From CAINDR01 sp964495615 (GTDB lineage Bacteria; Patescibacteriota; Patescibacteriia; Patescibacteriales; UBA12465): 20,737 nt of DNA. Positions within the stretch are counted from its first letter, which is position 1, and the number at the start of each line of letters is the position of its first letter. Below are positions 1 to 7,677 of this stretch, one piece after another. The notes under the pieces were generated by a model. It was not told the DNA's origin, ran no database searches, and saw only the letters and a list, made by a program, of their open reading frames with translations. A program made the translations under genes and the position numbers. The stretch is from the NCBI GenBank assembly GCA_964495615.1, contig CAZBVX010000011.1, positions 1-20,737 on the forward strand, read 5' to 3'.

Positions 1-1
1 T

Positions 2-988
2 TTGAAAAGATCTGTTTTGGAATTTAACCAAAATGATGGCACTCCTTATGTTTCTTTGGAATTTAACGATGAAGGAGGAAAAATGTTCGGCGACATCACT
101 GGCCGCAATATTGGTAAGCCAGTCGCCATTCTTTTGGACGGCATAGTAATCAGTGCTCCGAATGTCGATGAAAAGATTAACGGCGGAAAAGCAATGATTA
201 GTGGCGGTTTTTCAATTGATGAAGCCAAGTCTTTGGTTAAACGTTTGAATTCCGGTGCTTTGCCAGTGCCAATTTCTTTGATTTCTCAGCAAACTGTTGA
301 GGCTAGCTTGGGAGCAAAATCAATCGATAATAGCTTAATTGCCGGCTTGATTGGTTTGTTATTGGTATCTTTGTTTATGATCTTTGTTTATCGTTTTCCT
401 GGTTTGCTGGCAGTAGTTTCTTTGGCTGTTTATGGTTTGACTGTTTTGGCTATTTTTAAAACTTTGCCGGTGTGGTTTGCTTTTGTGATGATTGCCGTCA
501 TGATTGGCTTATTATTCTACACCTTTAACGAAATCAAAGTATTTAATGGCGGCGTGGCTTTGTTGTTCTTGATGATTGGAGTTTTACTTTTTGTCTACGC
601 TTCCAAATCAATCACCCTGACCTTGTCTGGCATTGCTGGTTTGATTATGTCGGTCGGCATGGCGGTTGATGCTAACATTCTTATTTTTGAACGCATCAAA
701 GAAGAATTAAGAGCTGGCAAATCTCTGTCCTTAGCAATTGATGAAGGCTATCGCCACGCCTGGCCTTCAATTCGTGACGGTAACACCTCCACCATTTTAA
801 CTTGTTTCATTTTGATGTTCTTTGGCACTTCTGCTGTTCAAGGTTTTGGTACCACTTTATTTATTGGGGTTGCTGTTTCTTTGTTTAGTGCCATCGTTGT
901 TTCTCGCACTTTGTTCACCTTAGTTCTCGGTAAATGGCTTGAGAAAAAAACCTGGTTAATCGGTTCTGGTTTAAAACATAAAAACTAA
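2..988 (+). CDS. secD: Protein translocase subunit SecD (5'-truncated by window edge)
   Basis: SecD is an RND-family membrane protein that works with SecF to pull exported proteins through SecYEG using the proton gradient. The frame is open at the left edge, so TM1 and most of the P1 domain lie outside. The visible part (328 residues) begins in the end of the P1 domain, then has a TM near 108-130 after the SLGAKSI motif, and the family signature GMAVDANILIFERIKEEL near 219-236, followed by the last membrane helices. Between the usual TM3 (133-153) and TM4 (about 203-225) there seem to be about 45 extra hydrophobic residues (156-202), enough for two more TM segments; this is unlike E. coli SecD from memory and should be compared with close relatives. 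secF follows after 12 nt, so the pair is an operon. Identity is very secure. Confidence 0.95.
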   Translation: MKRSVLEFNQNDGTPYVSLEFNDEGGKMFGDITGRNIGKPVAILLDGIVISAPNVDEKINGGKAMISGGFSIDEAKSLVKRLNSGALPVPISLISQQTVEASLGAKSIDNSLIAGLIGLLLVSLFMIFVYRFPGLLAVVSLAVYGLTVLAIFKTLPVWFAFVMIAVMIGLLFYTFNEIKVFNGGVALLFLMIGVLLFVYASKSITLTLSGIAGLIMSVGMAVDANILIFERIKEELRAGKSLSLAIDEGYRHAWPSIRDGNTSTILTCFILMFFGTSAVQGFGTTLFIGVAVSLFSAIVVSRTLFTLVLGKWLEKKTWLIGSGLKHKN

Positions 989-1000
989 TTTATAGCATAT

Positions 1001-1906
1001 ATGTTAAATATCATTAAAAATCGTAAAATTTGGCTCTCCATTTCCGGAATCTTAATTGCGCTTTCAATTACCGCTTTGTCTCTTTGGGGACTTAATTTCG
1101 GTATTGATTTTACTGGCGGCAGTTTGTTGGAAACCAAATTCACAAATTACCAACCAAACATTAATGAAATTCAAGAAAGTCTCGCCAACATTGGTGTTAG
1201 CAACTTAATTGTCCAACCAACCGAAGATGGCACAACTTTGTTGCGTTTCAAGGAAAGCAGTCAAGAAGTTCATCAAGCAATTAATAAAAGCTTGTCTGAA
1301 TTAGCGGCCAAGAATAACGGAACCGCCAAGGAAATGCGCTTTGATTCCATCGGCCCTTCAGTTGGTCAGGAATTGAAAAGTAAATCCTTCAACGCAATCT
1401 TTATTGTTTTGTTGATGATGATTATTTTTATTGCTTATGCCTTCCGCAAGGTTTCCAAACCGGTCGCTTCTTGGAAGTATGGCTTGTCGGCAATTATTGC
1501 CTTGTCTCACGATGTTTTGATTGTTCTTGGTGTATTTTCTGCTCTAGGCCATTTTACCGGTATGGAAATCAACACAGCCTTCATTGCCGCTATTTTGACG
1601 GTTTTGGGTTATAGCGTGAATGATACCATTATTGTTTTTGATCGCACCAGAGAAAATTTGCCAAAATCCAGCCAGAATTTTGAAGACACGGTCAACACTA
1701 GTGTCAATCAAGTATTGACTCGTTCCATTAATACTTCTCTTTCTGTCACTTTGGCCTTATTGGCAATCTTAATTTTTGGCGGCGATAGTATTCGCGATTT
1801 TGCTTTAGTTCTGGCTATTGGTGTTTTTATTGGTACTTATAGTTCCATCTTTGTCGCTAGTCCATTAATCGTGGTTTGGGAAAAATTAACCAAGAAAAAA
1901 GACTAA
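1001..1906 (+). CDS. secF: Protein translocase subunit SecF
   Basis: SecF (301 aa, usual length) is the partner of SecD in the SecDF proton-driven export motor. It has one N-terminal TM (about 11-31), then the conserved GIDFTGGSLLE motif that begins the periplasmic P4 domain, then a block of TM helices from about residue 128, including the AAILTVLGYSVNDTIIVFDR motif that corresponds to GMAVDANILIFER in SecD. It is 12 nt behind secD and is followed by a strong intrinsic terminator, so it closes the secDF operon. No Shine-Dalgarno sequence precedes the ATG. There is nothing odd in length or motifs. Confidence 0.96.
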   Translation: MLNIIKNRKIWLSISGILIALSITALSLWGLNFGIDFTGGSLLETKFTNYQPNINEIQESLANIGVSNLIVQPTEDGTTLLRFKESSQEVHQAINKSLSELAAKNNGTAKEMRFDSIGPSVGQELKSKSFNAIFIVLLMMIIFIAYAFRKVSKPVASWKYGLSAIIALSHDVLIVLGVFSALGHFTGMEINTAFIAAILTVLGYSVNDTIIVFDRTRENLPKSSQNFEDTVNTSVNQVLTRSINTSLSVTLALLAILIFGGDSIRDFALVLAIGVFIGTYSSIFVASPLIVVWEKLTKKKD

Positions 1907-1925
1907 AAAAGAAAAATGAAAATAT

Positions 1926-1960
1926 AAAAAATGAGAATCGCTACGGTTCTCATTTTTTTT
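1926..1960 (+). terminator. Rho-independent terminator after secF
   Basis: A long hairpin (A-rich arm, ATGAGAATCG, loop CTA, CGGTTCTCAT) with one T-G pair is followed by eight T residues. It begins 19 nt after the secF stop and separates secDF from the next transcription unit. The A-run on the left could also allow termination on the other strand. Confidence 0.93.
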
Positions 1961-1978
1961 AATCCTCGCCGCCATTTG

Positions 1979-1987
1979 TGCTATAAT
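1979..1987 (+). promoter_or_regulatory. Extended -10 promoter TGcTATAAT, (nearly) leaderless start
   Basis: A perfect TATAAT with an extended TGn element lies directly after the secF terminator. There is no good -35 at 17 nt, as is usual for extended -10 promoters. The -10 ends 8 nt before the ATG at 1996, so transcription should start within about 0-3 nt of the ATG. The next genes would be transcribed from here. Confidence 0.75.
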
Positions 1988-1995
1988 CAAGACAT

Positions 1996-4113
1996 ATGAT
2001 TTTATCTTTTTTTAAGAAAATTAATTACCTGGAAATTTGTTCAAAATTATTTGATTTTTTTATTTTGGCTCTTATTTTTGGTACCCCTTTATACCTTTCC
2101 TTGTTTTTTCAAACCAGCAATATTTTTGATTTTGCCAAACTCTCTTGGTTTCAAATTTGTTTGTTTTTGGCGCTTATTTTTTTGGCACTGAAGTTTGTTT
2201 TTTTGGCTTGGCAGAAGAAAGAAATCTTTGTTCCTGGTTTTTTAAAAAAATCAAAATTGCTTTGGGCTTCTCTACTGCTCTTATTTTTTTTGCTGTTATC
2301 CGTGCTTTGGAGCCAGGATGCTAATCAATCATTTTTCGGTTCCTATTACCGGAACGATGGACTGATCAATTGGTTTACTTATTTTCTTTTTTCCTTATTG
2401 CTTAGTTTTTATTTGCTTGCTGGCGGTCCGGAAAAAATAAAAGAAAAAACAAAAATAGTTTTAATCACCGCTACCAGCTCCGCCACCCTGGTCGCAATTT
2501 ATGGAATTTTTCAATATTTTGGTCTAGATTTTCTTTCCTGGCAAGAGCCGGCGAACATTTCCCGCCGCACTTCTTCCACTCTATTTCAGCCCAATTTTTT
2601 TGCTTCATTTTTGCTCCTAACTATTCCCTTGGCAGGTTTTTTGTTTTTTTCCGAAAAGAAAAAAAAGTTCAAATATCTATTTTTGTCAGCCGGAATTTTG
2701 CAGATAGTGGCCTTAATTTTTAGCGGCAGCCGCGGTGCTTGGCTGGCTTTTTCTTTTTCTTCGCTTGTCTTTTTTGTTTTTTTATTTTTAAAAAACAGAA
2801 AAAAAATAGCTGGCAGATTTTGGCTTTTGGGTGTTTTGTTTTTGTTCGCCCTATTAATAATTTTTGTTTTTGTTAACAACAATCGTTTTCGTGAGATTGT
2901 TAATTTTTCACAGGGAAGTAGTGCTTATCGCTTGGAGATTTATCAAGCTTCGGTCTCGCAAATCAAAGAAAGTCCTTGGTTGGGCTTTGGCTATGAAAAT
3001 CAAAAAGATCGCCTAGTTCGAGAATATCAAAAAGATTGGGCAGTTTTTGAGTCGGTTTATTTGCTGCCGGATCGCGTGCACAACTTGGTTTTGGACTTGC
3101 TTCTTTGCTTTGGTTTTGTCGGTTTGTTTGTTTGGTTAGCTTGGTATTTTTCGATTTTTTCTCGTCTTTTTTTCTTGGCCAAAACACCAGAAAATTTTCT
3201 CCTCGCTTTTGCGCTTTCTTTTGCTGCTTTTTCTTATTTGTTTTCTTTACTTTTTAGTTTTTCAGTAGCGACCACCACGATTTATTTTTTTCTTTTACTC
3301 GGAATCATTATTGCCATTTCTGCGCCAGTTAAAAAAATAAAAATCAAAAAAAATAGAATTATTCCTGGTATTTTTTTATTAGTAATCGCTGTTTTTTGCC
3401 TAAATTTTTCTTATCGAACTATTTTGGCTGATTATTATTTTTATTATTTCAGTCAGGCTTGGAATATTCAAAAATATGACAGCGCTTTCAAGATGAGAGA
3501 AAAAATTATTGATTTGAAAATCGCTGATCGGCAATATCGCCGCTTGATGCTGGAAAAGATGGAAAATTTTCAAATTCTAATTCAGGACCAGAAGATACTT
3601 GAAAAAATAAAAGAAATATCAAAGGAAGATAAAAAATTATTTAACAAAAATTTATTTTTCGACTTGGAAGTTTTATTAAAAATTGAAGCTTTCGAAAAAA
3701 ATTTTTCTCAATCTGAAGAATATGCCAAGCAACTTTTCTCTTTTTCTCCTTCTTATCCAAGAACCTATTATCTCTCTGGTTTGGTGAAATTTCAGGAAGA
3801 AAAATATGATGACGCTCGGGCATTGTTCGGCCAATCTTTGACTTTGTTGCCAGATTCTCTAGATAATCGTTTAAGCGAAAAGCACAAGAAAGAATTAACC
3901 GCCGCCAAGAGTGAAATATTTTTTGCTGCCGGTGCTACCCATGAAAATCAAAAGAACTGGCGCAATGCTTCTAGTTATTATGGCTTGGCTTTTTTGAGTA
4001 ATGAGAAAAATCTGTCCGCTCTCTCGCGTATCGCTTTTTGTTTTGATCAATTAGGCGAAGGCGACCGGGCAGAAGCGATTAAAATAATGTTGGAAAATTT
4101 GTTAAAAAAATAG
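1996..4113 (+). CDS. O-antigen ligase / Wzy-type polytopic membrane protein with C-terminal helical (TPR-like) region
   Basis: This 705-aa protein has about a dozen hydrophobic segments from residue 18 to 475. It carries features of the Wzy_C/WaaL family: FSGSRGAWLAF near 242-252 (Arg246), then the large external loop with YRLEIYQASV (311-320), ESPWLGFGYEN (325-335) and the DRVHNLVLDLLLCFG region with His362. Members join or polymerise lipid-linked glycans at the outer face of the membrane. The part after residue 480 is soluble, helical and TPR-like (for example the stretch around 585-625 resembling repeats of a TPR), as seen in related proteins of Gram-positive and CPR bacteria, some of which glycosylate proteins such as pilins. 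The prepilin peptidase gene starts 11 nt downstream, which would suit a pilin-linked role, but this is inference. Substrate cannot be read from sequence. Confidence 0.82.
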   Translation: MILSFFKKINYLEICSKLFDFFILALIFGTPLYLSLFFQTSNIFDFAKLSWFQICLFLALIFLALKFVFLAWQKKEIFVPGFLKKSKLLWASLLLLFFLLLSVLWSQDANQSFFGSYYRNDGLINWFTYFLFSLLLSFYLLAGGPEKIKEKTKIVLITATSSATLVAIYGIFQYFGLDFLSWQEPANISRRTSSTLFQPNFFASFLLLTIPLAGFLFFSEKKKKFKYLFLSAGILQIVALIFSGSRGAWLAFSFSSLVFFVFLFLKNRKKIAGRFWLLGVLFLFALLIIFVFVNNNRFREIVNFSQGSSAYRLEIYQASVSQIKESPWLGFGYENQKDRLVREYQKDWAVFESVYLLPDRVHNLVLDLLLCFGFVGLFVWLAWYFSIFSRLFFLAKTPENFLLAFALSFAAFSYLFSLLFSFSVATTTIYFFLLLGIIIAISAPVKKIKIKKNRIIPGIFLLVIAVFCLNFSYRTILADYYFYYFSQAWNIQKYDSAFKMREKIIDLKIADRQYRRLMLEKMENFQILIQDQKILEKIKEISKEDKKLFNKNLFFDLEVLLKIEAFEKNFSQSEEYAKQLFSFSPSYPRTYYLSGLVKFQEEKYDDARALFGQSLTLLPDSLDNRLSEKHKKELTAAKSEIFFAAGATHENQKNWRNASSYYGLAFLSNEKNLSALSRIAFCFDQLGEGDRAEAIKIMLENLLKK

Positions 4114-4124
4114 ATATTTTTTTT

Positions 4125-4925
4125 ATGTATTATTTATTTGGTTTTTATTTTTTTATTCTTGGTGCAGTTTTCGGCAGTTTTTTGAGTTGTCTGGCTTGGC
4201 GCTTTTATTCAGAAAAAAATATTTGGCCAGCTTCTCGTTGCGATTTTTGCGGTCGAAAATTGTCTTGGTTTGAAAATATTCCCATCCTCAGTTATCTTTT
4301 GTTGAAAGGAAAATGTTCCGCTTGCCGTAAAAAAATTAATTGGCAATATTTTGCTGCCGAACTTTTTGGTGGACTTCTTTTTGCTACTGCTTTTTTTGCT
4401 TTTTTTGGCAACAATCAATATTTCTCTAGTATTTTTCCGAGTAGTGGTCAGTGGCAACATTTAATTTTTAATCTTTTAGCATTAACAGCTTTGTTGTTTG
4501 TGATGATCTATGACGGTCGCTATTATTTGGTTTCATTGCCTTTTGTGATTGGCACAGGTTTGATTTTTTATATTTTTAACATTTTTCTTGGCGTTCAATG
4601 GTTTTGGCCTCTAATTTCTGGCGCAATTGGCGGTGCTTTTTTCTTGATTCAATATTTGTTGACCAAAAAGAAAGGAATTGGCGAAGGAGATATCTACCTA
4701 GGTATTCTTTTGGGCTTTATTTTCCCTCAATTAGGCAACTTGTTTCTGTTTGCCGCTATTTTTATCTCCTACCTCATTGGTGCTCTATTTGGCCTGTTTT
4801 TAATTGTTATTCGCAAGAAAAAACTTGGCAGCACCTTGCCACTTGGCTTCTTTTTGGCGTTGGGTGGAATGATTACGATTCTTTTTGGTTCTGATATTAT
4901 TTCCTGGTATCTTGGCTGGTTGTAG
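4125..4925 (+). CDS. pilD: Type IV prepilin peptidase / N-methyltransferase (PilD/PulO family, A24)
   Basis: The product (266 aa) cleaves the leader peptide of type IV pilins and methylates the new N-terminus, inside the cytoplasmic membrane. The N-terminal domain has the GAVFGSFLSCLAWR motif, followed by a four-cysteine zinc site (Cys39, Cys42, Cys64, Cys67). The aspartyl protease residues are Asp130 in VMIYDGRYYLV and Asp189 in the GxGD-type motif GEGDIYLG. About eight TM helices are visible. Length and motifs are normal for a bifunctional enzyme. It follows the Wzy-like gene by 11 nt and probably shares its transcript. No pilin genes are in the window. There is no Shine-Dalgarno sequence, only a T-run before the ATG. 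Confidence 0.94.
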   Translation: MYYLFGFYFFILGAVFGSFLSCLAWRFYSEKNIWPASRCDFCGRKLSWFENIPILSYLLLKGKCSACRKKINWQYFAAELFGGLLFATAFFAFFGNNQYFSSIFPSSGQWQHLIFNLLALTALLFVMIYDGRYYLVSLPFVIGTGLIFYIFNIFLGVQWFWPLISGAIGGAFFLIQYLLTKKKGIGEGDIYLGILLGFIFPQLGNLFLFAAIFISYLIGALFGLFLIVIRKKKLGSTLPLGFFLALGGMITILFGSDIISWYLGWL

Positions 4926-4948
4926 AATTTATAGAAATTTACTATAAT
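4920..4948 (+). promoter_or_regulatory. Sigma-70-type promoter for ftsAZ
   Basis: TTGTAG (4920-4925, overlapping the end of the prepilin peptidase gene) and a perfect TATAAT (4943-4948) are separated by 17 nt. The predicted start near 4955 gives a leader of about 48 nt before ftsA. That leader carries a 6-bp stem (TAAGGC 4967-4972 / GCCTTA 4983-4988) around an A-rich loop, with no T-run behind it. Confidence 0.78.
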
Positions 4949-4966
4949 ATAATTATTAAATAGTGA

Positions 4967-4988
4967 TAAGGCCAAAAAAAGAGCCTTA
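4967..4988 (+). other. Small hairpin in the ftsA leader
   Basis: TAAGGC and GCCTTA form a 6-bp perfect stem with a 10-nt A-rich loop, 14 nt before the ftsA ATG. It is not followed by a T-tract, so it is not an intrinsic terminator. It may modulate translation or stability, but it could be chance. Confidence 0.35.
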
Positions 4989-5002
4989 GTTTCTAATCTC
5001 TT

Positions 5003-6262
5003 ATGAAGGACAATATTATTGCTGGTTTGGACATCGGATCAACCGAAATTCGTCTAGTTATCGGCCAAAAAATCAATGGCTTGGCTGGCGAAGAACTTCA
5101 AATAATCGGTGCGGTTTCCACACCAACTTCTGGTGTTAATCGAGGAGTGGTTAATAGTATCGAAGAAACCACTTCTTCTATTTCAGCTTGTCTAGAAAAG
5201 GCCGAGCGTTTGGTTGGTGTGCCAATCAACGCTGTTTCGGTTTCCATTAACGATCCATACATCAAATGCGAAAGAGGCAAAGGGGTAGTGGCAGTCAGCA
5301 AAAGTGATGGTGAAATTAGTGAACATGATGTGGAAAGAGCAATTGAAGCAGCCCGTTCAATGGCAGTGCCAGTCAATTATGAAATTCTTCACGTCATGCC
5401 AATCAAATTCGCTGTTGATAGTCAAGAAGACATCAAGGATCCGATTGGGATGAGCGGAATTCGTTTGGAAGTTGAAATCTTAATTATTCAGGGTTTGGGC
5501 AGCCAATTAAAAAATTTAACCAAAGCCATCCATCGCACTGGTTTGGAAATTGAAGACCTGGTAGTCTCTCCTTTGGCGGCGGCGGAAGCAGTGTTGAGCA
5601 GCAAACAAAAAGAATTGGGAGTTGTTTTGGTTAATCTCGGTTCTTCCACTACTTCTTTGGCTGTTTATGAAGAAAGAAATCTGATCCACACCGCGATTTT
5701 GCCAATTGGTGCTGAACACATCACTGCTGATGTCGCTCTTGGTTTGCGTTGCCCAATCAATTTGGCCGAAAGAATCAAATGTGAATATGGCAGCACTTTG
5801 CGTGATGGCAATACTCAAGACGAAGAAATTGATGTGCGTGATTTGGTCAAAGAAGAAGAAGTTAATGATGATATTGAAACTGTTTCCAAAAAATATATTG
5901 CGCAAATTATCGATGCTCGTGTTGAAGAAATTTTTGAAAAAATCGACAACGAACTCAAGAAAATTGATCGTTCCGGAATGTTGCCGGCAGGAATTGTTTT
6001 TGTTGGCGGCGGTGCCTATCTAGACAATATTGTTGAAAGTGCTAAAAAGAAACTACGCTTGCCAGCTTGCGTGGGTAGTGCTAGAAATGTTAAAACAGTT
6101 ATTGATAAAGTTTCCCAGCCAGAATTTCTTTCTGCTCTTGGTTTGGTGGTTTGGTCAGGGAAAGGTGAATTTGGTCCGGTTAATAGTAAAAATTTCAAAA
6201 ACAACATCAATAATTTTTTTGGAAAAGCAAGAGGCATGTTCCAGAAAATAATGCCAAAATAA
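5003..6262 (+). CDS. ftsA: Cell division protein FtsA
   Basis: FtsA (419 aa) is an actin-like ATPase that tethers FtsZ to the membrane. It begins with the phosphate-1 motif IAGLDIGSTEIRLVIG (about 5-20). Other recognisable parts are the 1C/SHS2 region with the RAIEAARSMAVP stretch, the phosphate-2 like GVVLVNLGSSTTSLAVYE, and the adenosine motif GIVFVGGGAYLDNI. The last residues (NNFFGKARGMFQKIMPK) can form the amphipathic membrane-targeting helix. ftsZ starts 18 nt downstream, the classic order. The ATG has no Shine-Dalgarno sequence. The start is supported by the immediate D-IGSTE motif. Confidence 0.97.
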   Translation: MKDNIIAGLDIGSTEIRLVIGQKINGLAGEELQIIGAVSTPTSGVNRGVVNSIEETTSSISACLEKAERLVGVPINAVSVSINDPYIKCERGKGVVAVSKSDGEISEHDVERAIEAARSMAVPVNYEILHVMPIKFAVDSQEDIKDPIGMSGIRLEVEILIIQGLGSQLKNLTKAIHRTGLEIEDLVVSPLAAAEAVLSSKQKELGVVLVNLGSSTTSLAVYEERNLIHTAILPIGAEHITADVALGLRCPINLAERIKCEYGSTLRDGNTQDEEIDVRDLVKEEEVNDDIETVSKKYIAQIIDARVEEIFEKIDNELKKIDRSGMLPAGIVFVGGGAYLDNIVESAKKKLRLPACVGSARNVKTVIDKVSQPEFLSALGLVVWSGKGEFGPVNSKNFKNNINNFFGKARGMFQKIMPK

Positions 6263-6280
6263 AAAATAATTAATATATCT

Positions 6281-7561
6281 ATGGCTGAAGTAAAACCAGA
6301 AATTGAAACTTTCGCAAAAATCAAAGTAGTTGGTGTCGGAGGAGGCGGTGGCAGCGCAATCAACAGAATGATTGAAAACGGCATCAAAGGAGTTGAATTT
6401 GTTGCTGTCAATACTGATATCCAAGCTCTTCACTACAACAAAGCTAGTGAGAAAATCCATATTGGAAAAACGGTAACCCGCGGCTTGGGGGCTGGAATGA
6501 ACCCAGAACTTGGCAAGGCTGCCGCTGAAGAATCACAAAATGAAATCAGAGAAGTTTTGAAGGGTTGTAATATGGTCTTCATTACTGTCGGTTTGGGTGG
6601 AGGAACTGGTTCTGGTGCTTCGCCAATCGTGGCTGAGATTGCTCGTGAATTGGGAGCCTTGACTGTTGCGGTGGTCACCAAACCCTTCATGTTTGAAGGT
6701 GGACAGAGAAAAAATATTGCTGATCGCGCATTTGCCGAACTTGCTGATAAAGTGGACACCATCATTACTGTCTCCAATGACAAACTATTGCAAGTTATCG
6801 ATAAAAAAACCTCCTTGTTAGAAGCTTTTAATATTACTGACGATGTTTTGCGTCAAGGTGTCCAAGGAATTGCCGAAATTATTACTGTTCCAGGCGTCAT
6901 CAATGCTGATTTTGCCGATGTCAAAGCGGTGATGTCCAATGCTGGTTCGGCTTTGATGGGTATCGGCCAAGCTAGCGGAGAAAATCGTGCCGTGGAAGCA
7001 GCTCGCGCGGCAATCAATTCCAATTTGTTAGACATGTCTATTGATGGTGCTCGCGGAATTGTTTTCACAATCACTGGTGGTGCTGATTTGAGTATGAGCG
7101 AGGTGAGCGATGCTGCCAAAGTTATTACTTCAGCTGCTGACGAAGAAGCCAAAATTATTTTTGGTGCGGTTATTGATGAAGACTTGAAAGATATGATCAA
7201 AATCACGGTGGTAGCCACTGGTTTTGATGGAAAAAGTAATAACAAGCCCAGCGAAAGTCGCAAAAGCTATTCACCAAACCATTTTATTGAAAACGAATTA
7301 GAAAAAGATAACTCTTCTTGGTTAGAAAAAAACAAAGCTAGTTTGCCACCAATCAAAGCTTCTCAATTAAAACCTTTGGTGACTCCAGCAAAAATATCAG
7401 AAAAGAAGGAAAATTCTGAAGAAGAAGATTTGAATACGCCGACCTTCGTTCGAAAAAATTTGTTTGGTGCCAGATTGCAAACAAAAAAAGAAGAACCAGA
7501 AGAAGATGAAGAAGATGACGATTTGAGTATTCCAGCATTTATCCGGAAAAGGATGAATTAA
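6281..7561 (+). CDS. ftsZ: Cell division GTPase FtsZ, with two C-terminal-peptide-like motifs
   Basis: FtsZ (426 aa) forms the cytokinetic ring. GTP-binding motifs are clear: VVGVGGGGGSAINRM near 16-30 and the tubulin signature GGGTGSGASP. The GTPase and C-terminal domains run to about 325, followed by a charged linker. The extreme C-terminus, DDDLSIPAFIRKRM, is the conserved peptide that binds FtsA and other partners. A related motif, EEDLNTPTFVRKNL, occurs about 31 residues earlier (DLNTPTFVRK at 383-392 against DLSIPAFIRK at 414-423), so the tail carries two peptide-like motifs separated by an acidic stretch. The gene is cotranscribed with ftsA and followed by a terminator. Confidence 0.98.
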   Translation: MAEVKPEIETFAKIKVVGVGGGGGSAINRMIENGIKGVEFVAVNTDIQALHYNKASEKIHIGKTVTRGLGAGMNPELGKAAAEESQNEIREVLKGCNMVFITVGLGGGTGSGASPIVAEIARELGALTVAVVTKPFMFEGGQRKNIADRAFAELADKVDTIITVSNDKLLQVIDKKTSLLEAFNITDDVLRQGVQGIAEIITVPGVINADFADVKAVMSNAGSALMGIGQASGENRAVEAARAAINSNLLDMSIDGARGIVFTITGGADLSMSEVSDAAKVITSAADEEAKIIFGAVIDEDLKDMIKITVVATGFDGKSNNKPSESRKSYSPNHFIENELEKDNSSWLEKNKASLPPIKASQLKPLVTPAKISEKKENSEEEDLNTPTFVRKNLFGARLQTKKEEPEEDEEDDDLSIPAFIRKRMN

Positions 7562-7584
7562 TTATTGTTTAGTATTTTTTCTAT

Positions 7585-7613
7585 AAAATGAGACCATTCC
7601 TGGTCTCATTTTT
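7585..7613 (+). terminator. Rho-independent terminator after ftsZ
   Basis: A 12-bp perfect stem (AAAATGAGACCA / TGGTCTCATTTT) with loop TTCC and trailing T residues starts 23 nt after the ftsZ stop. It ends the ftsAZ unit. Because of the A-run it could work on both strands. Confidence 0.95.
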
Positions 7614-7632
7614 GTAAGGCAAGCTAATGTGG

Positions 7633-7671
7633 TTGACAGTTGACAGTAAACTGTCAACTTGATAGTATAAT
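7633..7671 (+). promoter_or_regulatory. Promoter of the HTH-PRTase gene
   Basis: A perfect TATAAT lies at 7666-7671, and two TTGACA hexamers lie at 7633-7638 and 7640-7645. The spacer from the nearer one is 20 nt, longer than ideal, so the -35 assignment is uncertain. The -10 ends only 6 nt before ATG 7678, so an mRNA started here would be leaderless if that ATG is used, or have about a 12-nt leader if the ATG at 7690 is used. Confidence 0.65.
7638..7659. promoter_or_regulatory. Perfect 22-bp palindrome, likely operator
   Basis: AGTTGACAGT-AA-ACTGTCAACT is a perfect inverted repeat with 10-bp arms and a 2-nt centre. A third copy of the half-site TTGACAG is directly repeated just upstream (7633-7639). 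It lies between the ftsZ terminator and the -10 box of a gene whose product begins with a winged helix, so autoregulation is the natural reading (inference). Confidence 0.75.
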
Positions 7672-7677
7672 AGTGTT

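Noticed and set aside
4967..4988. Attenuator or terminator in the ftsA leader
   Set aside because: The stem is short with a long loop and no T-tract follows.
5516..5905. Long open frames on the minus strand inside ftsA, ftsZ, nrdD and the VirD4-like gene (for example 5516-5905 and 6853-7263)
   Set aside because: They overlap strong plus-strand genes, have no recognisable motifs or promoters, and their composition is that of a shadow frame.
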